Source: UBA2108 sp002713215 (GTDB lineage: Bacteria; Bacteroidota; Bacteroidia; Flavobacteriales_G; Salibacteraceae). Taken from it: DNA of 64,000 bases. The stretch is from the NCBI GenBank assembly GCA_937891015.1, contig CALAPY010000059.1, positions 1 through 64,000 of the forward strand. The letters run 5' to 3'. The notes below the pieces were generated by a model. That model searched no databases. It saw only the letters and a program-made list of their open reading frames with translations, and had not been told where the DNA came from. Positions 42,669 through 52,055 of this stretch are shown here, piece by piece; within the stretch, counting starts at the first letter, position 1, and each line of letters starts with the position of its first letter. The position numbers and the translations under genes were made by a program.

Positions 42669-43721
42669 TTACTTTTTAGTTAGGAGACTAAGTACATTAT
42701 TCACCCAAATTTGAGGTGTATTTTCCTGTGCTTTTTCATGACTTTTTTTTCCAAATTCTATAAGCCTCTGTTCACTTAAACCTGAAATAGTAATCATTTT
42801 TTCGCACAAGTCATCCACATTACCCGATTGAAAACTAAAGCCATTTTCATTGGACACCAAAAATTGTGTTCCCGAAATAATTTGATTGCTAAGAATCATT
42901 GGCATTCCAACCGCAGCCATCTCATGTACGCTAACTCCCCAGGGTTCAAAGTGGCTGGGCAATATATAAGCCGTACAATCCTTTATTACCTCAAATATCT
43001 CATGTGGTTGTTTAAACCCAAAATGGGTAACTCCTTCCCCTTCATACCTATTATCCCACTCACTTCCGGTACCTATGCAATACAATTCCCATAAACCACC
43101 TTTTTCGCGGTACTTTTGATAGGCCTTCCACAAATCGAATATTCCCTTTCGCTTAATGTACCTTCCCAGATAAAGAAACTTTCCTGACCCGGTATTAGAA
43201 TTCTTCCGCAACTCAAAATACGTATTGAACTTGTCAACATCAGCGGTATATGCACCTGTAAGAATTTGCTTATCTGTAAATCCCATCTTCAGGGCTAAAC
43301 TTTTTTGCGGAATCCCTGGTACAAAACAATAATCAAAATTCTTCCTCTTGAACAACTTAAAATATAGCGCCTTTAGTTCTTGCTTAATTGATTGATCGTA
43401 AGAATTGTCAAACCCTAAGAGGGAGATTTGATCAGGTTTCAAGATTGAAAACAGACTATTGTATCCTTCGTCTCCCCAACCGGCAAAAAAAACCAGATCA
43501 GGATCGGTTTTCTTAAAAATCCCTTGAATATCTTCAGCACCAAGGTCTTTCCTATTATACGTAGTAACATTAGGGGAAAACTTGAAATCAAAGGGAGCTT
43601 CCACATTTAGCGGATAATGAATCAGATGTACGTTGGCCCTATTTGAGAGCAAGTTGATCACCGTGGTAAAATACTCGGCTAACTCATAATAACAAATTAA
43701 GATACATTTGTTCTTACTCAT
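42669..43721 (-). CDS. GT-B glycosyltransferase
   Basis: A 350-residue GT1/GT4-type glycosyltransferase. The C-terminal domain shows KFLYLGRYIKRKGIFDLWKA and LPSHFEPWGVSVHEMAAVGMPMILS with the E-x7-E region. The N-terminal domain is less conserved, with YNSLFSILKPDQISLLGFD. ATG 43721 is preferred over a TTG at 43730. It heads the minus-strand operon with asnB, and it is divergent from the acetyltransferase with only 14 bases between starts. Confidence 0.88.
   Translation of the reverse strand: MSKNKCILICYYELAEYFTTVINLLSNRANVHLIHYPLNVEAPFDFKFSPNVTTYNRKDLGAEDIQGIFKKTDPDLVFFAGWGDEGYNSLFSILKPDQISLLGFDNSYDQSIKQELKALYFKLFKRKNFDYCFVPGIPQKSLALKMGFTDKQILTGAYTADVDKFNTYFELRKNSNTGSGKFLYLGRYIKRKGIFDLWKAYQKYREKGGLWELYCIGTGSEWDNRYEGEGVTHFGFKQPHEIFEVIKDCTAYILPSHFEPWGVSVHEMAAVGMPMILSNQIISGTQFLVSNENGFSFQSGNVDDLCEKMITISGLSEQRLIEFGKKSHEKAQENTPQIWVNNVLSLLTKK
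43703..43710 (+). promoter_or_regulatory. Candidate -7 element inside the divergent gene
   Basis: TACATTTG matches TAnnTTTG on the plus strand 25 bases before the GTG of the GNAT-like gene. It lies within the first codons of the divergent glycosyltransferase, so initiation in the two directions would compete. No TTG at -33 spacing. Confidence 0.35.
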
Positions 43722-43735
43722 AAATTGCAAATTAC

Positions 43736-44656
43736 GTGAATTACAGTCTTTATAAACCCTGGATGCATGACCAAATCATCAACCTATTTGTTGCGCAATA
43801 TAACGTAGGTTTTGATGAATTTGCAACAAAATTCAAAGAATTCTACTTCCACCCATATCAACAAAATAAGGCCATAATGTTAGTGGCTTTGGAAGGAGAA
43901 ACAGTCGCTGGGTTTCAAAGTTTTTTTCATTGGCCAATGGAGTTTGAAAAGAAACGGTTAAACGTTTATCAAAGTGGAAACTCCATAATTAATCCTGATT
44001 TTAGAGGTCAACGTTTATTCAACAAGCTATTGCAGCAAATTCACCTGGGAGAACAATATGACTCCATAGATTTTTTGATGGGTTTTCCTGTGGTTGCTTC
44101 CTATAAAAGTTTTATACGGGATGAATGGTTGAACCCATTTGACCTTGAGTGGTATGTAAAAATAATTAACCCCGTCGCGGGAGTTTTTTCTGCGAATTCG
44201 GACTTTGCCGATCCACCGGAGTTGACCAATTATGTACAGAACGGGAAGTTCTTGAAAACGAACTATAATTCTGAGTTCAATGCTTGGAGAGCAAACTTTT
44301 CTGATCCTAAACACTATTTCCGACCAAAGCAATTTGAGAATATTCTCCTGGAATTTAAGGTAACAAAAAGAAAACGGTTTATCAATGAACTAACCATTGG
44401 TAACTTCTATGGTGATCCTATGCAATTGAAAGGTGCCCTAAATGAATTAACTGGATATGCATTTAGGAAGTTTAATGTAACTATCGTTTCCATGGCCATT
44501 TCTGCGAACAACTATGAAATCATTGAATGTTTAAAATCCAGTGGGTTTAAAAAAATAAACAAGGCTATACATTTCATTTACAAGCCCATGAAAATAAATC
44601 CACAGGAGCAATACGGCAATTGGATGCTTACACGTGGAGATATCGACACATGGTAA
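43736..44656 (+). CDS. GNAT-like acyltransferase
   Basis: A 306-residue protein with an N-terminal GNAT-type domain (about 1-140). The acetyl-CoA-binding region is seen in YQSGNSIINPDFRGQRLFNKLLQQI, with the R/Q-x-x-G-x-G/A-like loop as FRGQRL. The C-terminal half repeats beta/alpha elements and may be a second, degenerate GNAT unit. It starts with GTG. Its stop overlaps the next gene's start. It probably acylates an amino sugar; not proven. Confidence 0.7.
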   Translation: MNYSLYKPWMHDQIINLFVAQYNVGFDEFATKFKEFYFHPYQQNKAIMLVALEGETVAGFQSFFHWPMEFEKKRLNVYQSGNSIINPDFRGQRLFNKLLQQIHLGEQYDSIDFLMGFPVVASYKSFIRDEWLNPFDLEWYVKIINPVAGVFSANSDFADPPELTNYVQNGKFLKTNYNSEFNAWRANFSDPKHYFRPKQFENILLEFKVTKRKRFINELTIGNFYGDPMQLKGALNELTGYAFRKFNVTIVSMAISANNYEIIECLKSSGFKKINKAIHFIYKPMKINPQEQYGNWMLTRGDIDTW

Positions 44657-45492
44657 TTGAAACCTATCAAAATAAAAACCTAGCCTATTACATTAAACTG
44701 ATTCTCGGTTTAGTGGAGTTTATTCTTCTTAATGGCTTTCACTGGAAAAAAGACGAACTCATTGTCCTCAACCTTCATAGTACTCCAAAAAAACTTCAGG
44801 ATAACTTCGATATTCATTTGAGGTTTCTTCAGAAGAACTTCAACATAATAAACCCTTCGGTTTTGTTGGATCATAAGCCTATTGTCAACAACAGTAAGAA
44901 GCCAAGTCTATTGCTAACTTTTGACGATGGTCTGAAGAACAACCTGTACGCGGTTGAAACTCTAAAAAAGTATAACCTTCAGGCTTTATTTTTCATCGTT
45001 CCCAAATTCGTTGAGAGTAGCTTAAAAAAGGATGGAAGGCAGTATTATTTGGACAATATCAGGCCAGTCGTTAACCCTAAATTCGATCATGAATCTGAAG
45101 ATTTTGAATCCGTAAGCTGGGATGAAATAAAAGAATTGGTCGACGCGGGAAATTCTATAGGCTCTCACACCATGTCTCATCTACTTAGTGCTGATATGCT
45201 AGAAGCAGAGTTGCAATACGAAATTGTTGAATCAAAAAAACATATCGAAGAAAAAACTGGATTCAAGGCAGTTAGTTTTTGCAGCCCAAATAACACTGTT
45301 TTAAGTGTTTCCAGTGAAGCGGAAAAAATAATAGATACCAATTACAAATTCCATTTCACCACTTATCACGGAAGTAATTCGACAAAAAAAATACCCCGGA
45401 AGATCAAGCGAATTAATATTGAGTCTTTTTGGGACTTAGGAGTTGTGAAGTTTGCCTTGGGAAGAATTCAGAACAGAAGAATTGGAGTATAA
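44650..45492 (+). CDS. Polysaccharide deacetylase, NodB-type
   Basis: A 280-residue NodB-fold protein. The catalytic/metal motif LLTFDDGLKNN (both Asp residues) and SIGSHTMSH (metal His pair) are present, as is FCSPNNT towards the end. An N-terminal hydrophobic segment (YYIKLILGLVEFILLNGF) may anchor it. I chose ATG 44650, overlapping the GNAT-like stop by 7 bases, rather than the ATG at 44620. It is the second deacetylase in the locus and convergent with a methyltransferase; no terminator is seen in the 52-base gap. Confidence 0.85.
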   Translation: MVIETYQNKNLAYYIKLILGLVEFILLNGFHWKKDELIVLNLHSTPKKLQDNFDIHLRFLQKNFNIINPSVLLDHKPIVNNSKKPSLLLTFDDGLKNNLYAVETLKKYNLQALFFIVPKFVESSLKKDGRQYYLDNIRPVVNPKFDHESEDFESVSWDEIKELVDAGNSIGSHTMSHLLSADMLEAELQYEIVESKKHIEEKTGFKAVSFCSPNNTVLSVSSEAEKIIDTNYKFHFTTYHGSNSTKKIPRKIKRINIESFWDLGVVKFALGRIQNRRIGV

Positions 45493-45544
45493 TCAAGCCC
45501 ATTACAGGCCAATCAGGGTTGCACCAGAAATACCATTTAAAAAA

Positions 45545-46180
45545 CTACTTGCTCATCTCTAATGAAACACAGCCAATAAATCTATCTTCCTCTTCAACCA
45601 ATTTAAACATTTCATCTGCGGAATCATTAAACTTACATTTTCTAATATCCTTAAACCCAACCTTTTCTAATGATGCAATGGTTGAAGAATTATCCCATAA
45701 CCACAAATGCCTGGAATTTCCTAACACCTGTTCAGCAATTGCCCTAAGCCCTCTTTTTCTAGACTCTTCCACCATATAGGTATCACGGATAAACTCAGTC
45801 GAAGCTTCATCGTTTCCTAGCTTCTTCTTCTCCATGTAGCTTTGAACCATAAACTCAAGATCAGGCATTATTAGCCGAAAAGTTCCGCCTGGTTTCAACA
45901 CTTTGTAACTGTTTTCTAAAGCCGTATGGTAATCATCGAAGCTTAAATGTTCCAATACATGCGAACAAAACAGTCCATCAACACTGTTTTCCTCCAGGGG
46001 AAGACCTTTTATGATATCCCCAACAATTATGTTCTTTGGAAACTTTACTTTGAGAAACGGCCCTAAAAATAGATTTAGAACAAAGCTTTTTTGTATCCTC
46101 AGTGTTGGGGAAGTATCGAAATTCAACCACTTATCTGGCGCTGACAAACCACAACCATACTGCGCGTATACTTTTTCCAT
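45545..46180 (-). CDS. SAM-dependent methyltransferase
   Basis: A 211-residue class I methyltransferase. YGCGLSAPDKWLNFDTS holds the SAM-binding Gly motif, GLPLEENSVDGLFCSHVLEHLSFDDY matches motif II/III, and PGGTFRLIMPDLE follows. This is the COG4627-like type common in glycan loci, where it may methylate a sugar. It lies 23 bases after the Wzy-like gene and is the last gene of its operon. Confidence 0.87.
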   Translation of the reverse strand: MEKVYAQYGCGLSAPDKWLNFDTSPTLRIQKSFVLNLFLGPFLKVKFPKNIIVGDIIKGLPLEENSVDGLFCSHVLEHLSFDDYHTALENSYKVLKPGGTFRLIMPDLEFMVQSYMEKKKLGNDEASTEFIRDTYMVEESRKRGLRAIAEQVLGNSRHLWLWDNSSTIASLEKVGFKDIRKCKFNDSADEMFKLVEEEDRFIGCVSLEMSK

Positions 46181-46203
46181 TGTCTAAATCTTTTAATTTG
46201 CAA

Positions 46204-47526
46204 TTATCTAACATTTAATTGGATATCGTGATTCAGTTCAGTATCTATTTCATCAACCTGTGTTTCAATTGAATTTCTTTTTTGCCGATAATTATAATAG
46301 TACATCCAAACGTAGAATGGGAATCCATGAAGAAAGTAATGCCCTTGCCTTATGAAATTTAAAAGTATTATTACCAAAATGGCATTACTTATCAACCAAT
46401 AGTCGTCCTTACTATCTTTTCTAAAAACATAAAACTTTATCAAAATCCATAAGAAAAGAACTACTCCAAATAAACCGGTCTCAGAAACCAATCGTAAAAA
46501 CATGGAATTTGCATCCTGGGAATTCCAATCAAAACCAGAGACACCAACATTTTTTGTTAATGAATACTTTTCAAAAGAAATAGGGTGTGACCCCAAGCCA
46601 CCACCAAATAAAGGATTTTCCTGAAAGCTCTTCATTGCTACATGGTAGTTATTAAAGAGAATTATACTGCTACCATGAGTAGAGCCAATTTCAAAATTCT
46701 CGGTTTGAAAAACTTCCAATGAACTATCGAATCGATCCCGAAATTCAAAATTGGTTTCATAATTATAATTAAAGGCTAGAAAGCCAAGTGGTATAAGAAC
46801 AAAACTATACTTAAGAAACCCTCTGTTAAAAATAAGTAGGGCCAGGGAAATGAATAACCCGGTAGTTGCATTTCCACTAAAGGTTAAAAAATACACTACT
46901 AGAATCACCGCAGACTTGAATTTACTGTAATAATACTCACCTCCAATCAGGTTGTGTAATGCAACAAAGGCTCCTCCTGCCATAAAGGTGGCATAGTAAG
47001 TAGGTTCACCAAAAATGGAGTTTATTCGCAAACCAAAGAATCCTCCGGGAACTATCCCCCACTTATTAAAAATGTACTTAAAATCATAACCGTACTTAAA
47101 GTCTATCAAATAGCTTACAAACTGTAACAATCCAATAATTGTTGCCCACCAAACTCCTTTTAAATAAAGTTGAAACAAGTACTTAACATTCCACTCATAC
47201 CTTTCCAGGATATAGTAGTAAAATAAGTATGCCATGAATGTGCCCAGGTAAATTTTTAAGAACTGAGAAATTTGATTTTGCCCTGTAAACAAACTCAAAA
47301 CTCCGGCAATAAGTAACACCAGGTATGCCCAAAACAACGTATTGGGAAAGCTATAAACCCTGAGGTATTTCTGAATTAATACTATAATTACAAAATAGCC
47401 AATGTAGAATTCAAAAGGAGTGGTAAACAGCGTTATACCATTGATAAATAGTGTAAGTAATAAAGCATAATCAATCCACTTGGGAACAGCAGATGTTGGC
47501 GCGTTATCTATTTCCAGCGAATTCAT
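46204..47526 (-). CDS. O-antigen polymerase/ligase-like (Wzy) membrane protein
   Basis: A 440-residue protein with about ten or eleven transmembrane helices and a large periplasmic loop (about 260-340, including FGGGLGSHPISF, a family signature near the end of the loop). This is the Wzy_C/O-antigen ligase arrangement. It either joins repeat units or transfers the finished glycan. No Wzx flippase or Wzz regulator is seen nearby. Confidence 0.85.
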   Translation of the reverse strand: MNSLEIDNAPTSAVPKWIDYALLLTLFINGITLFTTPFEFYIGYFVIIVLIQKYLRVYSFPNTLFWAYLVLLIAGVLSLFTGQNQISQFLKIYLGTFMAYLFYYYILERYEWNVKYLFQLYLKGVWWATIIGLLQFVSYLIDFKYGYDFKYIFNKWGIVPGGFFGLRINSIFGEPTYYATFMAGGAFVALHNLIGGEYYYSKFKSAVILVVYFLTFSGNATTGLFISLALLIFNRGFLKYSFVLIPLGFLAFNYNYETNFEFRDRFDSSLEVFQTENFEIGSTHGSSIILFNNYHVAMKSFQENPLFGGGLGSHPISFEKYSLTKNVGVSGFDWNSQDANSMFLRLVSETGLFGVVLFLWILIKFYVFRKDSKDDYWLISNAILVIILLNFIRQGHYFLHGFPFYVWMYYYNYRQKRNSIETQVDEIDTELNHDIQLNVR

Positions 47527-47685
47527 ACCTCTAAACTAAATTTTCTTTTTCTATTGTTAGACCGTTTCAAATATCGATTCATTGTAGAAAAAGCCAATAC
47601 TTTAATTAAAAAAATAAAGTGGTTCCAAAGGTCAGATAAATAACTGAATAAACTTGTTTTTCAGGCAACATACAGTATTTAACAC
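47527..47685. other. Intergenic region, no clear element
   Basis: This 159-base AT-rich gap separates the Wzy-like gene from a glycosyltransferase gene upstream. It contains A/T runs and a TTTCAAATATCG segment but no exact promoter box; CAAAGGTC (a TAnnTTTG box with one mismatch on the minus strand) is the nearest. I see nothing else in it. Confidence 0.3.
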
Positions 47686-48819
47686 TTATACTCGATTTTT
47701 ATGCCGAAGCCCACTAACCTGAGCCAATAAGTTTTTGACAATCTCATCAAACTGGAATTTCTTTGAATGTTCAAGAGAAAAGTCCTTTTTGGCATCCAGA
47801 TTTGTTTCTAGCGCGTCCAATATCGCCTGCTTTAGTTCATCCTTCGCACCTGGTTCCATAAGCCAGCCATTAGAACCGGAAACCAATTCTTCTACAGCCC
47901 CTACCCGGGTTGATATTATGGCTAATCCCATTGACATAGCCTCAATAATAACTGTTGGCATTCCTTCGCTCCAGCTCGGGCAAAGAAGAACATCGTGTTC
48001 CGAATAAATTTCTCGTAACCTTTCAACATCCTTTATTTCTCCTAAAAACTGTACGTTAGGTAACCCCTTCGTTTCAGGAATTGGTCCCACAAAGGTAAAT
48101 CTGGCATTGATGCTATCTAATTCTGAGATTACCTGCATTATTTCATACAACCCTTTTCGTCTTTCATTTCTTCCTACAAAAAGAAATCGAGTTACCTCAT
48201 TATCTTCATTTTTTCTTTTATGCCCAACCCAATCGGAGTTTAAACCATTGTACGAAACAACTATTCCTTCATTGGTTCCACGAATTTTAGCTAATATATC
48301 GGTTAACTTTCCACCAAGCGACACCGTCAAGGGACTATGCTTTATTATTATTCTTGATATTGGTCTCAATATTAAGCTACGCAACACCGAACTTAATCCA
48401 GCGTTTTTCTGAAACATTTCCAAACCATGCAAATTCGTAATAACCAACGATTTAGTGTGTTTTTTCACGAAACAAGAACCTGTAAGCCCCTGACAATAAA
48501 TCAAATCAAATTCATCCAAACTGTCTTTTACGGCTTGAAAACAGGTTTTACTATAGTCTTTGGAGTTTCTAACGTAATGGCCTGGTAAGAAACCCTTTTC
48601 CGGGAAGTTAAAACCATAAATGTTGATTTTCTCTTCTTCGATACCAATCTTTTTGCAAACCTCGCTAGCAGTTGGAATTTCTACGTTATCCGGAACACAA
48701 TGAATTAAAGTTAGTTGAGTAACATGCTTAATTAAACTTCTAACCATATTGGTAGAGTGGCTTTGCATGCCACCCGTAACAAAGGGCGCAATTCCATCCG
48801 TTACAAATAACAAATTCAT
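47686..48819 (-). CDS. Family 4 glycosyltransferase
   Basis: A 377-residue GT-B glycosyltransferase. The N-terminal TDGIAPFVTGGMQSHSTNMV, the middle RFLFVGRNERRKGLYE and the C-terminal CPSWSEGMPTVIIEAMSMGLAIIS with E-x7-E fit GT4 well. It stands between two gaps (86 and 159 bases) and may be transcribed alone. The sugar is unknown. Confidence 0.92.
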   Translation of the reverse strand: MNLLFVTDGIAPFVTGGMQSHSTNMVRSLIKHVTQLTLIHCVPDNVEIPTASEVCKKIGIEEEKINIYGFNFPEKGFLPGHYVRNSKDYSKTCFQAVKDSLDEFDLIYCQGLTGSCFVKKHTKSLVITNLHGLEMFQKNAGLSSVLRSLILRPISRIIIKHSPLTVSLGGKLTDILAKIRGTNEGIVVSYNGLNSDWVGHKRKNEDNEVTRFLFVGRNERRKGLYEIMQVISELDSINARFTFVGPIPETKGLPNVQFLGEIKDVERLREIYSEHDVLLCPSWSEGMPTVIIEAMSMGLAIISTRVGAVEELVSGSNGWLMEPGAKDELKQAILDALETNLDAKKDFSLEHSKKFQFDEIVKNLLAQVSGLRHKNRV

Positions 48820-48905
48820 ACCTGGCTTAGAAATATCCTTTCCTGGTTTCCTTCACTCAGCAGAAGTACGTTTCGTATGATTCCAGGTGTCCGGTGCAAA
48901 ATCTA

Positions 48906-50147
48906 CTAACTAAAATTTAGTATCCTATCGATAGACGCATCTACTTCATCCAATTGGATGGATTTGAACATTACATATTTGTCGAAATTGGCCCAATTAT
49001 CAACCGAGTTTCCTAACCAGCAATTATAAAGCCCGGAATGGTTTATTCTAAAATCAACTTCCTTAATGCTCGGATCTACAATGGAAATATTATAGCCCTT
49101 ATCAAGTAACCTTTCGGCTATTTCTATGAAAGGACTTTCTCTTGTATCATCGGTATTTGACTTAAAAGTCATCCCATAAATAAGAACCTTATCTTCTTTA
49201 CTTACGAATTCCAGAATTCGATTCATAAATCGATCTTTATGAACCCGGTTTGATTCAACGACTCCATTTAACAAAGGGATTTCCTCATTTGCATCATTGG
49301 CCATGGCCTGTACAGCACGAAGGTCTTTCGGCAAGCACGATCCGCCAAATGGTGCACCTGGTCGCAAATAACGTTTGGAAATATTCAATGAATCATCCAT
49401 CAAAAAGATGTCGTTAGCTGCTTTAATATCAACACCATAAGCATCGCCAATGCTATATACCTCGTTAGCGAAAGCCACCTTTAACGCATGAAATGTGTTA
49501 TCGACGTACTTAACAAACTCAGCTGTATCAAAATCCACATAAACCAGTGGCGTTTTTTCACTAAACCCAAATACCTCATCAATTTGAGAGACTCTGGCTT
49601 TATCAGCTGAACCAACGACAATACGCTTGCCTTCAAAGAAATCTTTAACGGCACTACCCTCTCTTAAAAACTCCGGAATAAATGCAACCCTAACTCCATA
49701 TGAGTCATACTCATTTCCCAGTTGTTCTTTCAATATTGGGATGACCAATTTTCGTATGGTTGATGGAGGAATAGTACTTCTCAGTACAATGCAATACCCC
49801 TTCTTGGATTTGGTCACCAATTCGTTAGCAATTTCCCGAATTGTGTTTCTTGTAAAGTTTAAATTTACCTTTCCATCCTTGTCGCTTGGAGTTCCTACAC
49901 ATACAATGGCCATTTCCGAATTGGCAATTGCAACCCCGGCATCACTGGTAGCATTAACTTTACCCGTATCGACACCATTCTTTATCATTTCGTCAACCCT
50001 TGGCTCAAAAACCGGAGAATTTCCCGCATTTACAGTTTCCACCTTTGATGATTTAATATCAACACCGGTCAGCTCATGCCCCAATTCACTTAAACAAGCG
50101 ATATTAACCACTCCTACATACCCTAGTCCAAATACGGCTATTTTCAT
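48906..50147 (-). CDS. AlgD-like nucleotide-sugar 6-dehydrogenase
   Basis: A 413-residue NAD-dependent dehydrogenase that oxidises C6 of a nucleotide sugar to a uronate. The Rossmann motif GLGYVG is at 7-12, and the catalytic Cys271 is in PFGGSCLPKDLRA. The segment RYLRPGAPFGGSCLPKD is closer to GDP-mannose 6-dehydrogenase (AlgD) than to UDP-glucose enzymes, so GDP-mannuronate is the likely product. Its start overlaps the upstream glycosyltransferase by 4 bases. Confidence 0.88.
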   Translation of the reverse strand: MKIAVFGLGYVGVVNIACLSELGHELTGVDIKSSKVETVNAGNSPVFEPRVDEMIKNGVDTGKVNATSDAGVAIANSEMAIVCVGTPSDKDGKVNLNFTRNTIREIANELVTKSKKGYCIVLRSTIPPSTIRKLVIPILKEQLGNEYDSYGVRVAFIPEFLREGSAVKDFFEGKRIVVGSADKARVSQIDEVFGFSEKTPLVYVDFDTAEFVKYVDNTFHALKVAFANEVYSIGDAYGVDIKAANDIFLMDDSLNISKRYLRPGAPFGGSCLPKDLRAVQAMANDANEEIPLLNGVVESNRVHKDRFMNRILEFVSKEDKVLIYGMTFKSNTDDTRESPFIEIAERLLDKGYNISIVDPSIKEVDFRINHSGLYNCWLGNSVDNWANFDKYVMFKSIQLDEVDASIDRILNFS

Positions 50148-51184
50148 ACTACTAAATTATATACTGATTCTGTTTGATTTGCAATTTCTTTCCAATCAAA
50201 CTGCTGAGCGTAATTGTTACACGCCAGCCGTTTTTTATCTTCACTCTGATATACCAAATCCGAAAGCATTTCCCGCACCAGCAATCTAGCATCTGCTTTT
50301 CTATACTTTACTACGGCTTCATTAATATGAACAACATCTTCTCCCTGCAAGGAAATTATTGCGGGACATCCCATGGACAATCCTTCAATTAAAGCATTAT
50401 TTCCTGCGGCCGATTCAAGAGGCATAAAATGAAGTTTTGCAAAATAAAGCAGTTTTAAAAGCCCTTCCCGGTCAACTTCCTTTTTAATCTCCAGATTTGA
50501 GTACTTCGAAAGCTTTTCTCGATGGGTTTCGTCTAACTTTTTGTTCACCAAAATAAAGTTCAAATCCGGTTTCTCCGTACCCATTATCTCCAGTACGTCA
50601 GACAATAATGTCCAATTTCTCAACCAATTCCCAAGTACAATTACGTATGACTCAGGTGTCGGGTCAGTGCTTTGACGAAGTTCTTTAAAGAGCCGGTTGG
50701 ATTCGGCTAAATGAATACCTAAAGGAATTACAAAAATTTTCTTTTCATCAATGAAATCTCTAAGCACTTTTTTTTGGTCAGAATTAGTAACTATTGCCGC
50801 AGACACCTTGCGAAATCTGCCTCGATTTAGTCGGTGTGCGTAGCCTGCAATCCTACCTGCAAAAGCTCCCTTTTCCAATTCAAACCTTAGTGTTTCAGCC
50901 GGTTGATGAAAAGTAACCACAATCGGAATTTTAAAAAGCCAAGTGCTAAATCGAAAGTAGTTTTCGCCATAAAGGATATGCAAAATATCGGCTTTGGGGT
51001 TTTTAAAATACGCTACAAACTCATAAAGAAACTGGTATGTACCAAGTAGCCTGCGAGGTTTACTGGTTAACAATTCATCAAGACCAACAGTTAACACGGG
51101 TTTTATGTACTTCAGAATTTGCTTGTATCCAGATTCAGTACCGTGATGAGAAAAAGAAGTTGAGATGGCTAAAACTCTCATCAA
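50144..51184 (-). CDS. Glycosyltransferase
   Basis: A 346-residue GT-B-type protein. The N-terminal half (ADILHILYGENYFRF, VVTFHQPAETLRF) and the C-terminal half (PLESAAGNNALIEGLSMGCPAIISLQG) fit GT1/GT4. It overlaps the FkbM methyltransferase above and the dehydrogenase below by 4 bases each, so the three form a coupled operon. The sugar is unknown. Confidence 0.85.
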   Translation of the reverse strand: MMRVLAISTSFSHHGTESGYKQILKYIKPVLTVGLDELLTSKPRRLLGTYQFLYEFVAYFKNPKADILHILYGENYFRFSTWLFKIPIVVTFHQPAETLRFELEKGAFAGRIAGYAHRLNRGRFRKVSAAIVTNSDQKKVLRDFIDEKKIFVIPLGIHLAESNRLFKELRQSTDPTPESYVIVLGNWLRNWTLLSDVLEIMGTEKPDLNFILVNKKLDETHREKLSKYSNLEIKKEVDREGLLKLLYFAKLHFMPLESAAGNNALIEGLSMGCPAIISLQGEDVVHINEAVVKYRKADARLLVREMLSDLVYQSEDKKRLACNNYAQQFDWKEIANQTESVYNLVV

Positions 51185-51939
51185 TTTTTACGCTCAAATA
51201 GAAAATTTACGGCTCCAACACTCAGGTCTCCTCTTCGATTGAAATTAGTCGGTCCGAGTGATTCATAGCCTTCATCAACAAAAAACTGGAATAATTCGTT
51301 GAAACTGTTTTTCTGCTTGTACACTGAGTTAAACATGTATTCTACCAAGATATACTTGACCTGATTTAAAGACCCTGCACCCGATTTTAGTACATCCAGC
51401 TCGTTTCCCTGGGTATCAATTTTAAGAAAAATATCATCTTCCTTATCCTCTACAGAATCTACAATTTCTTTCAACGTAGTGCTCTGTAACTTTACCTCTT
51501 TAATGGTATCGGTATCATCCCATGTAATTAGCTCCTGATATTTGCTTTCATCAATATCTACCATAGAACTCATTTGCGAGTCTGTATGAATAAAGAAACT
51601 AACCTCCCCAATTTTATCGGTTACTACCTTATTGAGTATGGTGTGCTCTACATCTTTTAAGTTCTTATGGATATCATCGTTCAGGCTATCGTTAGGCTCA
51701 ACACAAATTACTTTTTTGCATCCCAATACTTTATGGAAAAGGTAAGAGTACTCACCAACATTGGCCCCTACATCCAATAATATCGGTGTTTTTTTAATGT
51801 GATTTCCGATGGATAGAATTTCTTCTGCGGCCTCACCTAAAAACAGATTAGGAACCTCAACGTTAAACTTGTTTTTGTAATACCTCGCCAAAAGCCTACT
51901 GCCCAAATACTTACTATATTGACTCAGTTTATACACCAT
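51181..51939 (-). CDS. FkbM-family methyltransferase
   Basis: A 252-residue class I methyltransferase of the FkbM type. LLDVGANVGEYSYLF is the SAM-binding motif, CVEPNDSLNDDI the acidic loop, and FLKIDTQGNELDVLKSG the family-specific third motif. FkbM enzymes O-methylate sugars in many surface glycans. It starts an operon with the glycosyltransferase and the AlgD-like gene; 116 bases separate it from the next gene upstream, with no clear promoter. Confidence 0.92.
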   Translation of the reverse strand: MVYKLSQYSKYLGSRLLARYYKNKFNVEVPNLFLGEAAEEILSIGNHIKKTPILLDVGANVGEYSYLFHKVLGCKKVICVEPNDSLNDDIHKNLKDVEHTILNKVVTDKIGEVSFFIHTDSQMSSMVDIDESKYQELITWDDTDTIKEVKLQSTTLKEIVDSVEDKEDDIFLKIDTQGNELDVLKSGAGSLNQVKYILVEYMFNSVYKQKNSFNELFQFFVDEGYESLGPTNFNRRGDLSVGAVNFLFERKN

Positions 51940-52055
51940 GTTTTAGCACCATTTATAAGTAATTTACAGTTTGACCTACCTCGAATCCAACAATCTAAAA
52001 TGCTTTCTAGGCAATCACACATAAGCATCAAAGAAACGACAAATATCACCCTTTA

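Noticed and set aside
49627..50289. A 220-codon plus-strand frame opposite the AlgD-like gene
   Set aside because: Antisense to a conserved enzyme whose catalytic motif is intact; its composition is that of a shadow frame.
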